From: a virus
DNA: 40,638 nt
Strand: one strand, 5' to 3'
IMG/VR virus record: IMGVR_UViG_3300027793_000016
Location: 1 to 40,638 of that record
This document shows, one piece after another, positions 1 through 9,622 of the stretch (the stretch's first letter is position 1; each line of letters opens with the position of its first letter). The position numbers and the translations under genes are program-made. A model generated the notes under the pieces. That model was not told the DNA's origin and ran no database searches. It saw nothing but the letters and a program-made list of their open reading frames with translations.

Positions 1-127
1 CCTTGGCTGGGGGCTGGCCGTCAGGGGCCGCGCTCAAACGTCCGCGCATTGAGGACGCAAATCCGCAGTGTATTGGTCCCTGAAGATTAGGGAACGCTTG
101 CCGGTGGCAGAGACAGAACCGGATCGT
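1..127. repeat. Terminal direct repeat, left copy
   Basis: These 127 bases are identical to the last 127 bases of the window. The length equals a common assembler k-mer (127), so the simplest reading is that the contig is circular and the repeat marks the overlap, not a physical terminal repeat of the virion DNA. When the ends are joined, the leftward transcript from the giant ejection protein gene runs on into the intergenic region at 40,133-40,511. Confidence 0.95.
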
Positions 128-164
128 GACAGCCCTTCACGGTGAGGCCTTTATGGCATGGGCA

Positions 165-3100
165 TCACTCATCTCTACTCACAGCCTCGCCAATCTTGCG
201 GGCTTCACGAAGGACATTTCCCATGACATCGACAGCGCCAGCCTGCGGACCAAAGATCGGCGCAAGAACTGATCCGGTGGCAGACGACAGCTTATCAAGC
301 TCGCTCACCACATCCTCGGGATCATCTGAGAACAGGTCATTGATGTCACGTCCGGCGCGGTAAACGTCAGACGCCACCTTTTCCGTCAGCGTCGTTTCAC
401 CAAAAACGCGCAGCCCCAGGAGGTATTTCACGCCGTATTCAATGCCGCGCCCCAGGACGAAGATGCCGCCGACAGGGCCAAGTGCAAGCGTTGCCGCCCA
501 CTGCTCCCGGCTCCACTCGCGCTCCTCGTCTTCCGGCTTGCCCAGGACGCTCGCCAGGACGGCAACGGAAAGCTGAGTGACCGCCGCCTGCGCCACATGC
601 GCCACAAGGACGCGCTGAATATCCATGGCCTTGTTCTTCGACTTGCCGGACGCCAGCCGCTTGATCGCCATAAGCTCGATGGCCGCAGCCTTGCGCTGAT
701 CGCTGAGGAACATCCACATGGCTTTTGCAAAAATGTTTGTGGACTGCTCGGCAATGGAGCGGTTCACAAGGTCTGAGGGTTGCGCAGACGTGGCAATCAT
801 CCGTTCAAGCCTTTGGGCGGCATAGGCGTCAGCCTGCTCTGCGGTGGCGCTGGAATTCTCCGCGAAGTAGCTACGGCGGTAGTAATCAAAGGCGATGGCC
901 GAACCTATAGCCGTCCAGCCTGCATCCGTCCACGCCATCGGCAGCATCCCCTTTTGCATGAGCGAAATGAGCATGGAGCCGTTCACGCCCGCGTTCTGCA
1001 TGGCAACGCGAGCCTCAGCGGAAAACCCGCCCTGGATACGGCGCTGAATGATGTCACTCTTCCACATGGCCGAAACATCGGAGGCAAACTCCACCGGGCT
1101 CGTCAAGGCGCGAACCAGCCCGACAGAGTAGGCGTGTGCCGGAACATCGGCCAAGAGCGGGTTGAGCGCAGCCGAGCTCTGCTTTGCCACGGGCGAGATG
1201 CGGAACGCCAGCGCCTTAAATGCTCGATACTGCATCAGGTTTTGCCAGAACCGCGACAGAAACACGATGTCTTTCACCGCCCGCGTGCCAGCCGCCTCAA
1301 TGTTGGCAATGTTGGTTTTCAGGTTTGTCAGCGAAGCGTCACCGCTCTTCTGCCGAATTGCGGTCTGCACGTTCTTGTCCAGCATCACAGCCTTGGTGTC
1401 GCGCATGATTTCCGCATGGCTGACCCAATGCGCCACGTTCTGCCAGTGACCAAGAAACACGGCCATGGCGTCCATCCTCATCAGCGGAGACGTGGTATTG
1501 ACTCGCGACTTCGTGAAGCCTGCCGTCATGCCGCTGCTAATGTCGGAGCCGTCCAACTCCATCACGGACGCATCTCCGGAACGGTGGCGATAGATGGGGG
1601 CGTAATTCTTGATCCTTGGCAGCGGAGCGTTGAACAGACGGCGGTAAACAGGATCAATCATCTTTGCCGCCGCGTCGTAGCTAGACGCCATCCAGTTCGC
1701 CAGCGCCACCGCCTGCGGACTCAGGAATTCGTCAAGCTGCCTGAATGAATCTTCCGTCCAGCCGTCGCGCTCCATTTGCTTCCGGCTCGCATCCTGGCGT
1801 GACCACAGCAGATATTGAATCCCCTGCATTTCCGACATGTCGAGCGGCTTTAAATCGCCAGCGTCCAGCACCTTTTCCACCGTCACCGTGCGCTTGCGGT
1901 CAGATGCCGCCCATTCTTCCAGCGCGGTTTCCACCTGATCCTGGCGCAGTCCGGCAGCTTCCGCAGTCATTGTGCCATCGGAAAGCTTAGTCAGCGTCTC
2001 GATGTCGAGTTTAACAGTCTCAGTCTTGCGCCCCTCAGTGATGGCAACGCCGCTCTTTTTCACGGCCTGCATTTTCCCGATGGCGCGCGCCTGGGCGATC
2101 GTGGACTCGGTGTCGAGAATGACGCTCAGAGCCTCGCGCCTCTGCGCATCTATGTTGCGGAGAATGTCAGTCTCCTGGTTGGCGGCGGACACCAGCCTGT
2201 CAGCGAAAAACCGCGTCACCTTGGAATCCTCGCCAAACAGCAGTTCAAGACGCTGGGCAGTCGTCCAGAGAATCGAACCCATCATGCCGCGCAAAGCCTG
2301 CGCAGCCTTTCTGTAATTACTGCTTTGAATGGCCGTCGTTTCGTTGTCTGCCTCCGCCTGCGAAACTTCACGGTCTGGCAGCGCGCCCTTGATGGCATCG
2401 CCGCGCAGTTCATCCAGCGTCGCCTTACGCTCCTCATCCAGAATCTTCTTCCCGAGTTTGCCGGTTGCCACGATGTCTTGCAGCCACTTCATAGCATCGG
2501 CCATGCTCACGCTGTCCTTGTCGCTCCAAAGCTCAAACTGGCGCAGCACGCCAATCTTGGACATGAGGCTTGCAGTCTCGTCGGCGTCCTGGGAATCTGC
2601 GATTGCGGCGTCCAGCGCCTTCTCTTCATTCGCCACCGTCTCAACGTCGGCGTTTCGGATGAAGCTCGCATAGTCCACAAGCTCCGTGTAATTGGAAAGC
2701 AACTTGCCCTCCATGCGGCCAGACGCGCCTTTCTGTGAAGCGTAGCGATCAAGCAAGGAATCAACTTCGGCGGTGATTTCCTTCCGCATGAACTTCTCAA
2801 GCTCGACAACGGCCTTCTGCATGGCCTTCTCGATGGTCTTGTAACGCGCCCGTTCCGTCGCCTGCCCGGTCAGCTTCACCATGCCGCCGGGAACGATCTT
2901 CCCGCGAATCTCCGCAGGGAATGCAGCCATGGCGGTGTTGAACAGCCGTGCGTCACGTTGAAGCGATTCGCGAGGTGACCAATCATCCTGCACCATGTCC
3001 TCGGTTTCATCGCGCCATTGCTGCGCCTCGGCTTTGGCTTGTTCCCGCGCCTTCTTCTCCACGTCCTTCACCGCGCTTTCAGCCTTGGCATACTCGGCAC

Positions 3101-6100
3101 GGGCTGCGCGCTGGCTTGTCACAACGCTATCCAGAGCCTTCCAAAGCGCATCAGGCGTCGGCTCATTCAGAATGCCATCATCATAAAGATTCGCGGCCAT
3201 CACGTCCGGCATGATGCCGGAGCCAGCGCCTGCATACCATGAAGGGGGAATCCATCCCGCCTCATCGTAATCGCCCGCCTTGCCTTTACCGTCAGTCTTG
3301 AGCTTGCCAAGATTTGCCGCCGTCGTTTTCGACATGAGACGGCCATGCGCCCCAAGCATCTGCTTGATGAGCGGATGGTCATTCATCGCGGCCACGCCTT
3401 CGCTCCACGCCATGAGCGTTTCAGGCGTCAGCGTTGCCATCCCAGCATCCACAAGTTCCGCCTCCCGTGTCGCCTGCCGCATCGCCTGCTCCTTGTCCAG
3501 GCTGGCCTTCGTGCGCTTCTCAACCACGGGGCGGATTTTGTCACCCTTCCACGTCACACGCTCGGCGCTCCAGTTCTGAACCAGGCGGTTGATGTCGGAA
3601 AGACTGCGCTGGCGAATCTTGAACGCCAGTTCAGGACGCGCCTGCATGATCGACTCAATGATGTTCGCCAACTGCTCGGCGGATGATGTGGGGGAGAGAC
3701 TAAAGGTTGAGCCAACAGGCTGGCCGTTTTCCTCCAGAATCTTCACAAGCTTTTCGTCGAAGATGACGTAATTACGCGTGCCGTCGCCAGATCCACGGCT
3801 GCCTGCGTCTAGATATTTGATGCCCGGGATTCCAAGTGATGCGAGATATTCAGAGGCTTTTTGTTCGCCCATATCCCACGCAAGCTCTACATAAATGTTA
3901 AGCGGAACATCTGGAAAATCTTCTGATTTACGACCTTCAAGCATCTTGGCAATGCCAGCTTTATCCAAGATGTTTTTCACCCTTTCGCTCTGTTCACTCA
4001 GCGGCTTGTCCCAATCGAGGAAGTCAGCCTCGTCGGGCAAAAGCTCGACGGTGTAGAGGTTGCCGCGAGTTAAATTCCTATCCTTGATTCGATTCCATGC
4101 CGCCCGCCACTCAGCGCCATTTTCCCTAGCGGCAATTTCTGCCGCCGTTCTGCCTTCAGAAAAAAAAGTTTCAGCAAGAGACTTTTCTAAACCTTTGAGA
4201 GGCTTGCCATCAGCCCGCATAACCATGCTTGGAGTTGCTCGCATGTTGGAGTATTCTTCCGCAACTTTACGAGCCTCCGCAAAATAAAGCCCCCACCCGT
4301 AAGCCTGCGCTCCCTCGCCTGTGCCAATTTTGGACGTGGTGAACTTGTCCACTTTGTGCGGCGTGCCGTGATAAGCCGTAATGGAAAATGTGGAAGGTCC
4401 AATTAGTTGAGCGCCATCCGGCATTTGCACCACTGGCGCGGCTGTAATAGGCTTCGCGCGTGCGCCAGGAATACTAAACGCCATCCCATCCGACTCCATC
4501 TGCTGTCGAATCTGATCAGCCTGCGTGGCGTCCTCCCGCGTCTGCTCGGTCAGACCAAGGAGCTTGTCCATGAACTCGGTGAAATCGCCCACAGTGCCGT
4601 TCTGCTCTGCCTGTGAAATAATCTTAGCCGTGGCAATTACGCCGCGAAGGTAAGCGCCTACGGCCTTCACCCATGCGCGGAGACGGCGCAGAAGCGTCAT
4701 TTCCGCAGGCTTGCGAGCCGTCAGCACGGCAGAATCCAGGGCGCGGAGAATAGTCCCGGGTGTCATGCCTGTGCGTTCTCCGGTCTTGTCGCGGCCAATC
4801 CAGGTTCGCACGGCAAGTTCCGAAATGACCTCGCGTAGAAGGTTCTCGTCGCCCTCGCCCTTGGCAACGCGGGATGCACGATCAAACCAGTTCAGTTCTT
4901 CCTGCGTCGCCCTCTTTCCAAGGCGTTTCGGGTCGAGTTGTGAAATCAGGGTGGCGACGGCATTACGGCTTTCCTGCTCGGTGAATTTGCCGAGAGCGAC
5001 ACCTTTGCGCCAGGATGCCTCGACGTGCTCATGCAGGGCGGTGATGATGCGCGGGATGTTCGCCGTTCCGTCTTTGTTTAGACTGCGCATGAAAACGGTT
5101 GAAACGGCCCGGCCAAACTCAAAGTGATTTTCTCCAAGAATGGTCTGCACAACGTCCGCTTCACCCTCTTTGTTAGCAAGCGCCATCTGCTCATCCCGCA
5201 GATTCTGAATGCTGGCAGTGTCTTTAATCTCGCGCTTCTGCCCCGTGGTGGGGTGCACAAAAACAAGGCCGTTTTCACCAACAGTCGGAACCTCTGCCGT
5301 GATTTCAACGCGCTGATCCGGCTTGAGTCGCAGCAGCTCATCCACGGCGGCGATGGTCGTTTCAGCCTCGTATTCAGAGGATGCCATGAGAAAATCACGC
5401 TGCATCTGTGTCGCCACCTCCTGGGACTCCGCCGGGACCGTTGTCCCGTCAGACATGCGGACTTTCCACCCCGACTCATCGCGGATGACAGCAACGCCGA
5501 TATTTTCAGCCTCTGCAGCGTCACGGTTGAGGAGCTTTTGCGCCTCGCGCTGTTTCTCCATGAAGCGAGCCAAAGCGCCAGCCTTCTCTTCTGTGGTGGC
5601 CTTTTTGTCGGATTCAAAGTTCGCCTGGAATCCAGCATCAGCGCCGGACCAGTCGCCAGCCTCCGCCTTTTTGGCGATGCCTTCCGCAACGTCGGGAGCA
5701 ATGCCGGTTGCAACCATGGCGTCAACGTCCATAGCCAATTCTCGGCCACGATTGATGTCACGAATAGAAGCCGCACCACCTCCGACCAGGGAGTAAACAA
5801 GCGCAGGCCCCCAAGTCTGCGAGGCGATTTCGCTGAACTTCGGCATGCGCTTTTCCCAATCCACTCCCGGCATGTCCTGTTCCAGGGCCGTGACAAGCCC
5901 CTCCATTTGCAGCGGGATGAAGCTCTGCGCGTATTCCTCGCCAATCTCACCGGCAGTGCCAGCAGAAGCGCGGATTGCCAGATTACGAGCCGCCCCGGCA
6001 ATGCTCGTTGTGGTCGATTGCAGCCACCTTTGCACGAACGGCAGCTTTACTTTACCAAACGGAATCAGCGCCGTCACAGTTTCAACGGCAGCGTTCAGTG

Positions 6101-7223
6101 GCGCGGAGGCAATGCCGATTGCGTCAGCTTGCTCATACGTCAGCGCCGGATTCTCCATCTTCGCCTGTGCCGCGATGGTATCACGGAAATAGGCAAGGTT
6201 CGCACCGAAACCAAGAGCCGGGTTGATGATCGTCGCGGCGGACTGCGGCACCATGCGGGCAACGTCAATGCCCAACTGTGACCACCATCCGTCTCCCTTA
6301 ATCGGTGAAACCATAGAGTCGGCAACCGTGCGGACCTGCTGCGTCAGGTTGCGCATCTGCTGTGCCTTCGCCATGCGTGCTTCGGTTTCCTTGGACCGCT
6401 CCTTTTGTGCCGCCGCCTCAGACTGAAGCGACACGCCGCCGGACAAAAGCGAGGCAATTTCAGCCGGTGCATTGGCAAGCTGTGACAGCGTTTCGCTGAT
6501 TCCTGCGCCAGTGGTTCCAGCAGCCGCGCCCACCGTCTCAGACATGCGCCCGAACGCACCGGCCAGCTTGGACAGATAGCCTGCCCGCTCCTTGGCATCC
6601 TTTCCTCCAGTCTCGCCAATGGCAGAGATGACCAGAGGGCGCATTTCGTCCGGCACAGCAAGAAGGCGCTCGGCTACGGATTGGAAGGCTTCCGTGGATG
6701 GAATGGCCGATTCCATGGCAGGCTTCAGCTTTGCCGCCGTCTCGTTGATAACGCCGCGATAGGGCGCGAGCTTTACCGCCAGCGCCGTATGGCGCTTCGC
6801 CAAGTCCTTCGTGTAACGGCTGAAAACTCCGCGAAGCTGTGACGGCCCTCGCTTGGCTTCCAGTTCGGCCATGGCTTCCGGCAGTGCAATTCCAGAAAGC
6901 GCCGTCCTTGCCGCGATGTCCGCCGCCTCATCGGCAATCTGGATATGGGATTTGACCAGCGTGTGTAACTGCTCGTCCGACACGTTGCGGGCGTCCTTCA
7001 TCTGGAAATAACCCTGTGCCAGCGCGTCCTTGTCAGCCTGCCACGCGATCGAACCGGAGTTGATGTCACGGCCTGCCGTGCGTGTCATCCAGGCTGAAAG
7101 AGCGATATTCCGGTTCAACCGCAAAGCATCCTCGCCTTGAGGCACAAAAAGCCGGTCAGCTTCAGCAGGCTCTGGAAACTGATCGTTGAGAATCGCCTGC
7201 TTTAGAAGTTCGTCGGGAGTCAT
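165..7223 (-). CDS. Giant polyvalent ejection protein with ART-like domain (T7 gp16 position)
   Basis: A 2,352-residue protein, the largest of the genome and the last gene of the virion block, where T7 has gp16. It is probably packaged in the head and ejected with the DNA. Around residues 945-1195 there is an ADP-ribosyltransferase-like (ART-PolyVal type) segment, seen in AYHGTPHKVDKF, GEGAQAYGWGLYFAE and a closing RNYVIFDEKLVKIL. The C-terminal part, about 1980-2290, resembles the LPD38 domain of phage polyvalent proteins and has hydrophobic stretches (LSVAVLASVLG, LALGPVGGIFVLG). Residues 320-430 are also rich in hydrophobic helix. A possible degenerate zincin motif, HEHVE near residue 729, lacks the second His of HExxH. 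The long middle is helical and charged with no recognised enzyme. The start overlaps the stop of the preceding gene (ATGA). Domain calls are from recalled motifs; the ejection role is inferred from position. Confidence 0.85.
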   Translation of the reverse strand: MTPDELLKQAILNDQFPEPAEADRLFVPQGEDALRLNRNIALSAWMTRTAGRDINSGSIAWQADKDALAQGYFQMKDARNVSDEQLHTLVKSHIQIADEAADIAARTALSGIALPEAMAELEAKRGPSQLRGVFSRYTKDLAKRHTALAVKLAPYRGVINETAAKLKPAMESAIPSTEAFQSVAERLLAVPDEMRPLVISAIGETGGKDAKERAGYLSKLAGAFGRMSETVGAAAGTTGAGISETLSQLANAPAEIASLLSGGVSLQSEAAAQKERSKETEARMAKAQQMRNLTQQVRTVADSMVSPIKGDGWWSQLGIDVARMVPQSAATIINPALGFGANLAYFRDTIAAQAKMENPALTYEQADAIGIASAPLNAAVETVTALIPFGKVKLPFVQRWLQSTTTSIAGAARNLAIRASAGTAGEIGEEYAQSFIPLQMEGLVTALEQDMPGVDWEKRMPKFSEIASQTWGPALVYSLVGGGAASIRDINRGRELAMDVDAMVATGIAPDVAEGIAKKAEAGDWSGADAGFQANFESDKKATTEEKAGALARFMEKQREAQKLLNRDAAEAENIGVAVIRDESGWKVRMSDGTTVPAESQEVATQMQRDFLMASSEYEAETTIAAVDELLRLKPDQRVEITAEVPTVGENGLVFVHPTTGQKREIKDTASIQNLRDEQMALANKEGEADVVQTILGENHFEFGRAVSTVFMRSLNKDGTANIPRIITALHEHVEASWRKGVALGKFTEQESRNAVATLISQLDPKRLGKRATQEELNWFDRASRVAKGEGDENLLREVISELAVRTWIGRDKTGERTGMTPGTILRALDSAVLTARKPAEMTLLRRLRAWVKAVGAYLRGVIATAKIISQAEQNGTVGDFTEFMDKLLGLTEQTREDATQADQIRQQMESDGMAFSIPGARAKPITAAPVVQMPDGAQLIGPSTFSITAYHGTPHKVDKFTTSKIGTGEGAQAYGWGLYFAEARKVAEEYSNMRATPSMVMRADGKPLKGLEKSLAETFFSEGRTAAEIAARENGAEWRAAWNRIKDRNLTRGNLYTVELLPDEADFLDWDKPLSEQSERVKNILDKAGIAKMLEGRKSEDFPDVPLNIYVELAWDMGEQKASEYLASLGIPGIKYLDAGSRGSGDGTRNYVIFDEKLVKILEENGQPVGSTFSLSPTSSAEQLANIIESIMQARPELAFKIRQRSLSDINRLVQNWSAERVTWKGDKIRPVVEKRTKASLDKEQAMRQATREAELVDAGMATLTPETLMAWSEGVAAMNDHPLIKQMLGAHGRLMSKTTAANLGKLKTDGKGKAGDYDEAGWIPPSWYAGAGSGIMPDVMAANLYDDGILNEPTPDALWKALDSVVTSQRAARAEYAKAESAVKDVEKKAREQAKAEAQQWRDETEDMVQDDWSPRESLQRDARLFNTAMAAFPAEIRGKIVPGGMVKLTGQATERARYKTIEKAMQKAVVELEKFMRKEITAEVDSLLDRYASQKGASGRMEGKLLSNYTELVDYASFIRNADVETVANEEKALDAAIADSQDADETASLMSKIGVLRQFELWSDKDSVSMADAMKWLQDIVATGKLGKKILDEERKATLDELRGDAIKGALPDREVSQAEADNETTAIQSSNYRKAAQALRGMMGSILWTTAQRLELLFGEDSKVTRFFADRLVSAANQETDILRNIDAQRREALSVILDTESTIAQARAIGKMQAVKKSGVAITEGRKTETVKLDIETLTKLSDGTMTAEAAGLRQDQVETALEEWAASDRKRTVTVEKVLDAGDLKPLDMSEMQGIQYLLWSRQDASRKQMERDGWTEDSFRQLDEFLSPQAVALANWMASSYDAAAKMIDPVYRRLFNAPLPRIKNYAPIYRHRSGDASVMELDGSDISSGMTAGFTKSRVNTTSPLMRMDAMAVFLGHWQNVAHWVSHAEIMRDTKAVMLDKNVQTAIRQKSGDASLTNLKTNIANIEAAGTRAVKDIVFLSRFWQNLMQYRAFKALAFRISPVAKQSSAALNPLLADVPAHAYSVGLVRALTSPVEFASDVSAMWKSDIIQRRIQGGFSAEARVAMQNAGVNGSMLISLMQKGMLPMAWTDAGWTAIGSAIAFDYYRRSYFAENSSATAEQADAYAAQRLERMIATSAQPSDLVNRSIAEQSTNIFAKAMWMFLSDQRKAAAIELMAIKRLASGKSKNKAMDIQRVLVAHVAQAAVTQLSVAVLASVLGKPEDEEREWSREQWAATLALGPVGGIFVLGRGIEYGVKYLLGLRVFGETTLTEKVASDVYRAGRDINDLFSDDPEDVVSELDKLSSATGSVLAPIFGPQAGAVDVMGNVLREARKIGEAVSRDE

Positions 7224-8830
7224 TGAGGGAAGTTGATGGAGGGGAAAAAGCTGGAATCCGTGGCGCTCTCACCCTGGACGGGACCGACAGGGAGCGCGTT
7301 TGAGCTTGAGTCAAGATAACGCTGTTTTGCCACCTCCACATAATCGGCGTTCAGGACATCGGAGACAATCTTGTTCACCTTGGTCAGGTCATCCACCCCT
7401 TTCACGCGGCGTTCGATTTCCTTCTCCAGCATGAACACGCGCTGTTGAAAGTTCATCCAGTCAGACGCCTTTTTAGGGTCGAGCCGCTTGTCCTCACCGC
7501 TGCCGGTGAAAAACTTGGACTCACGGAATTTGACGATTTCGCGCAGCATCTCGCGCCCAAGTCGTTGACCATCGGCGGCGGCGCTTTTGTCATCGGTGCC
7601 CGCAAGTTTGGACTGCATAGCCGTTGAAAGAAGGTCACGCAGATGCGGCGGCGACTTCTTGATTCGCATGGTCGCCCGCGCCATTTCAACAACCTCTTTC
7701 GGGTCGCGGTTTTTGACGAGCGTCGGGTCGATACCGTCAATCATTGTCATCGTGTCCAGATAGACGCGAGCCTCGTTTTCGGGCGTCACAGGCATGGCGG
7801 CGTTGATCTCCGCCCTCGCCTCCATCAACTGCGCAGGCTCCATGTATTGGGATGAGAAGTCGTTGCCGTCCACCACCTCATTTCGAGCCACGCGGTTCAT
7901 GAAGTTCAGCAAATCCTGATTTGCGTAGCGCGTCTTGGCCTGCTGAATCTGCATCTTCATCTCCTCCTTGACCTGCGGCGTAAGATCGGATTTAACACGC
8001 AGTTCCTCAGCCTTGGTGAGATCGACGGGAAGCCCTCCCTCGCCGGTAATGTAAGACATGAACTCGGCACCAATCTTGCCAAACCGTGCCGACTTCTGCT
8101 CTTGCTCGCTTCGCTCCTTGCCATATTCGCCCAAGTCCGTGAGCGCCGAGTTGATCTCCTCAACCTTCTGCCATGACGTTACATCCCCTTGATTTCCAAG
8201 CCGGATGAATTCTGCCTTTTGTTCTTTCAGGTCTTGAACTCGTTTTGCGACGGCGGCATCTTCGACTTGGGCGACTTGCAAATCCCTCGCCTCTGGTGTT
8301 GAAAAACCAGCGGCAACCATATTGTCAGCGTGCTGCTTAAAAATGGTCACGTCACCCATCTGAATAGCTTGCTTTGCCGCCAGCCTGCCGGAATCCTCCA
8401 TGCGCTGGCCTGTCTTTTTGAACGCCTCCGCCTGCACCATGATCGTCCCCCGCGTGCTCCAATTCGTCACCCGCTCTTGAAGGTTCAACCGCGCATCCGG
8501 CGTCAGCGGCATCTTGTCAAAGTCGGTTTTCAGCCGCGTCTGAATCTCGCCCCATTTGCCCATCCAGGTTGATTCGTCCTGGCCTTCCGGCGATTGCTGG
8601 AACTTGGCGAATTCCAACTGCGCATTCTGCATCGCCATGCTGGCGTTCGTGAGATTCGTCACGTCCTGGGCGCGTTTCGCCCGTTCGGAGATGTCAAAGG
8701 CGACTTGCCCGACCTTGGCTAGGCCTTGGGTAACAGCGTTGTTGTTGACCGCCTGAAGCTCGGGAACGCGCAGGGTCTGGTTGCCGGTCTGAATCTGACC
8801 TGGGCCTTGAAGGATGGGGATGCGTGCCAT
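7220..8830 (-). CDS. Internal virion (ejection) protein, gp15 position
   Basis: A 536-residue protein that is mostly predicted helix, rich in Glu, Lys, Gln and Ala, with no signal peptide or membrane segment. The N-terminus (MARIPILQGPGQIQTGNQTL) is followed by long coiled-coil-like stretches such as ISERAKRAQDV. It lies between the gp14-like and gp16-like genes, the same order as T7 14-15-16, whose products form the ejected trans-envelope channel. I see no catalytic motif and no direct similarity to T7 gp15, so the call rests on order, size and composition. The start is ATG with no Shine-Dalgarno sequence. The gene overlaps the giant protein gene by 4 nt. Confidence 0.65.
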   Translation of the reverse strand: MARIPILQGPGQIQTGNQTLRVPELQAVNNNAVTQGLAKVGQVAFDISERAKRAQDVTNLTNASMAMQNAQLEFAKFQQSPEGQDESTWMGKWGEIQTRLKTDFDKMPLTPDARLNLQERVTNWSTRGTIMVQAEAFKKTGQRMEDSGRLAAKQAIQMGDVTIFKQHADNMVAAGFSTPEARDLQVAQVEDAAVAKRVQDLKEQKAEFIRLGNQGDVTSWQKVEEINSALTDLGEYGKERSEQEQKSARFGKIGAEFMSYITGEGGLPVDLTKAEELRVKSDLTPQVKEEMKMQIQQAKTRYANQDLLNFMNRVARNEVVDGNDFSSQYMEPAQLMEARAEINAAMPVTPENEARVYLDTMTMIDGIDPTLVKNRDPKEVVEMARATMRIKKSPPHLRDLLSTAMQSKLAGTDDKSAAADGQRLGREMLREIVKFRESKFFTGSGEDKRLDPKKASDWMNFQQRVFMLEKEIERRVKGVDDLTKVNKIVSDVLNADYVEVAKQRYLDSSSNALPVGPVQGESATDSSFFPSINFPQ

Positions 8831-8832
8831 GG

Positions 8833-9018
8833 TTATTTAATGGCTGCCCCGCAAGACTCGCAGGCGTCGCCTTTGTTGTTGTTGATGATTCTGCCGCAGT
8901 ATTCGCATTTGCAGTCACTTTCCAAAAGCCCGCGAAGGATGCTCGCGGTTTCATGACTCGGCTTTGGGGGAGCCGGGGGAGTTGGAAGATTTTTAAACGC
9001 AGGAAACATATCAAACAT
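8833..9018 (-). CDS. Small zinc-ribbon protein in the ejection-protein cluster
   Basis: A 61-residue protein. The C-terminal half carries two cysteine pairs, CKCEYCGRI and ACESCGAAI, which form a classic double-CxxC zinc ribbon; the N-terminal half is Pro-rich (LPTPPAPPKPS). The chosen ATG lies inside the stop region of the upstream gp14-like gene (ATGTTTGA), an 8-nt overlap that fits translational coupling. A longer reading from upstream would run far into the gp14-like gene and is less likely. It may be a minor virion component or an assembly factor. The ribbon is visible; the role is not known. Confidence 0.6.
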   Translation of the reverse strand: MFDMFPAFKNLPTPPAPPKPSHETASILRGLLESDCKCEYCGRIINNNKGDACESCGAAIK

Positions 9019-9622
9019 TGACGTAGCCTTGAACAGGCTGACGCGTTTTGTAGTTATAAGCAACCGGCTTGACTGTGGTTGGTTTGGTGGAAAACGCGCC
9101 GTAAGCAGTTCCGGCCATGGAACCCAGCCCTGAGATAACCGCGCCCGTGGCGTCACGCCTGTGCTGCGCGGCCTCCTGTTTGCCCATCACTCCGGCAGTG
9201 TAGCCCTCATATGCAAGCTGCCGTTGCGCCAAATCAGCCACCCGCTGCTGGTCAGCAAGCTCGATCTGCTGTTTTGCCCAAGTGTCCGCCTCGATGGCAA
9301 GAGGCGTGCCAGTGCCAAGCATCGCGCCGGTTCCGGCCATGGCGTTAAGCTGCATGGCTCTGACCCGCCGCTGCTCCTGGGATGCTCGGCGCTGGTTCTC
9401 CGCGTCCTCGGCAGCCTTGCGCTTCTGCTCCTCCGCGATGGCGTTGCGTTGCGCGTCCGCGTTGTATTCAGCCTGTTTCGCCGCCGTCTGGCTGGACTGA
9501 TACGACATGTAAGAGCCAGCCGCGGATGCAGCCAACGACGCATACAGCGCGACATAACCAAGGGCGCTCAGACCTTCGACAACGCCGATTATCGGGAATT
9601 GCAGAATTTCAAGAAATGACAT
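9011..9622 (-). CDS. Internal virion protein, gp14-like
   Basis: A 203-residue protein. Residues 1-40 are hydrophobic (FPIIGVVEGLSALGYVALYASLAASAAGS). A long Gln/Ala/Arg-rich helix follows (AAKQAEYNADAQRNAIAEEQ...), then a Gly/Ala-rich segment and a polar tail. This layout and its place just after the tail nozzle and gp13-like genes match T7 gp14, which inserts in the outer membrane during DNA ejection. The start overlaps the end of the gp13-like gene by 14 nt. The assignment is by organisation and composition. Confidence 0.65.
   Translation of the reverse strand: MSFLEILQFPIIGVVEGLSALGYVALYASLAASAAGSYMSYQSSQTAAKQAEYNADAQRNAIAEEQKRKAAEDAENQRRASQEQRRVRAMQLNAMAGTGAMLGTGTPLAIEADTWAKQQIELADQQRVADLAQRQLAYEGYTAGVMGKQEAAQHRRDATGAVISGLGSMAGTAYGAFSTKPTTVKPVAYNYKTRQPVQGYVNV

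Noticed and set aside
5020-5050. Zinc metallopeptidase motif HEHVE in the giant protein
   Set aside because: HExxH lacks the second His, and no third ligand is visible, so activity cannot be claimed.
5124-6281. Long plus-strand frames opposite real genes (for example 5,124-6,281; 780-1,748; 14,405-15,229; 30,118-31,116)
   Set aside because: They lie entirely opposite well-supported genes, have no recognisable motifs and are expected in GC-rich DNA.
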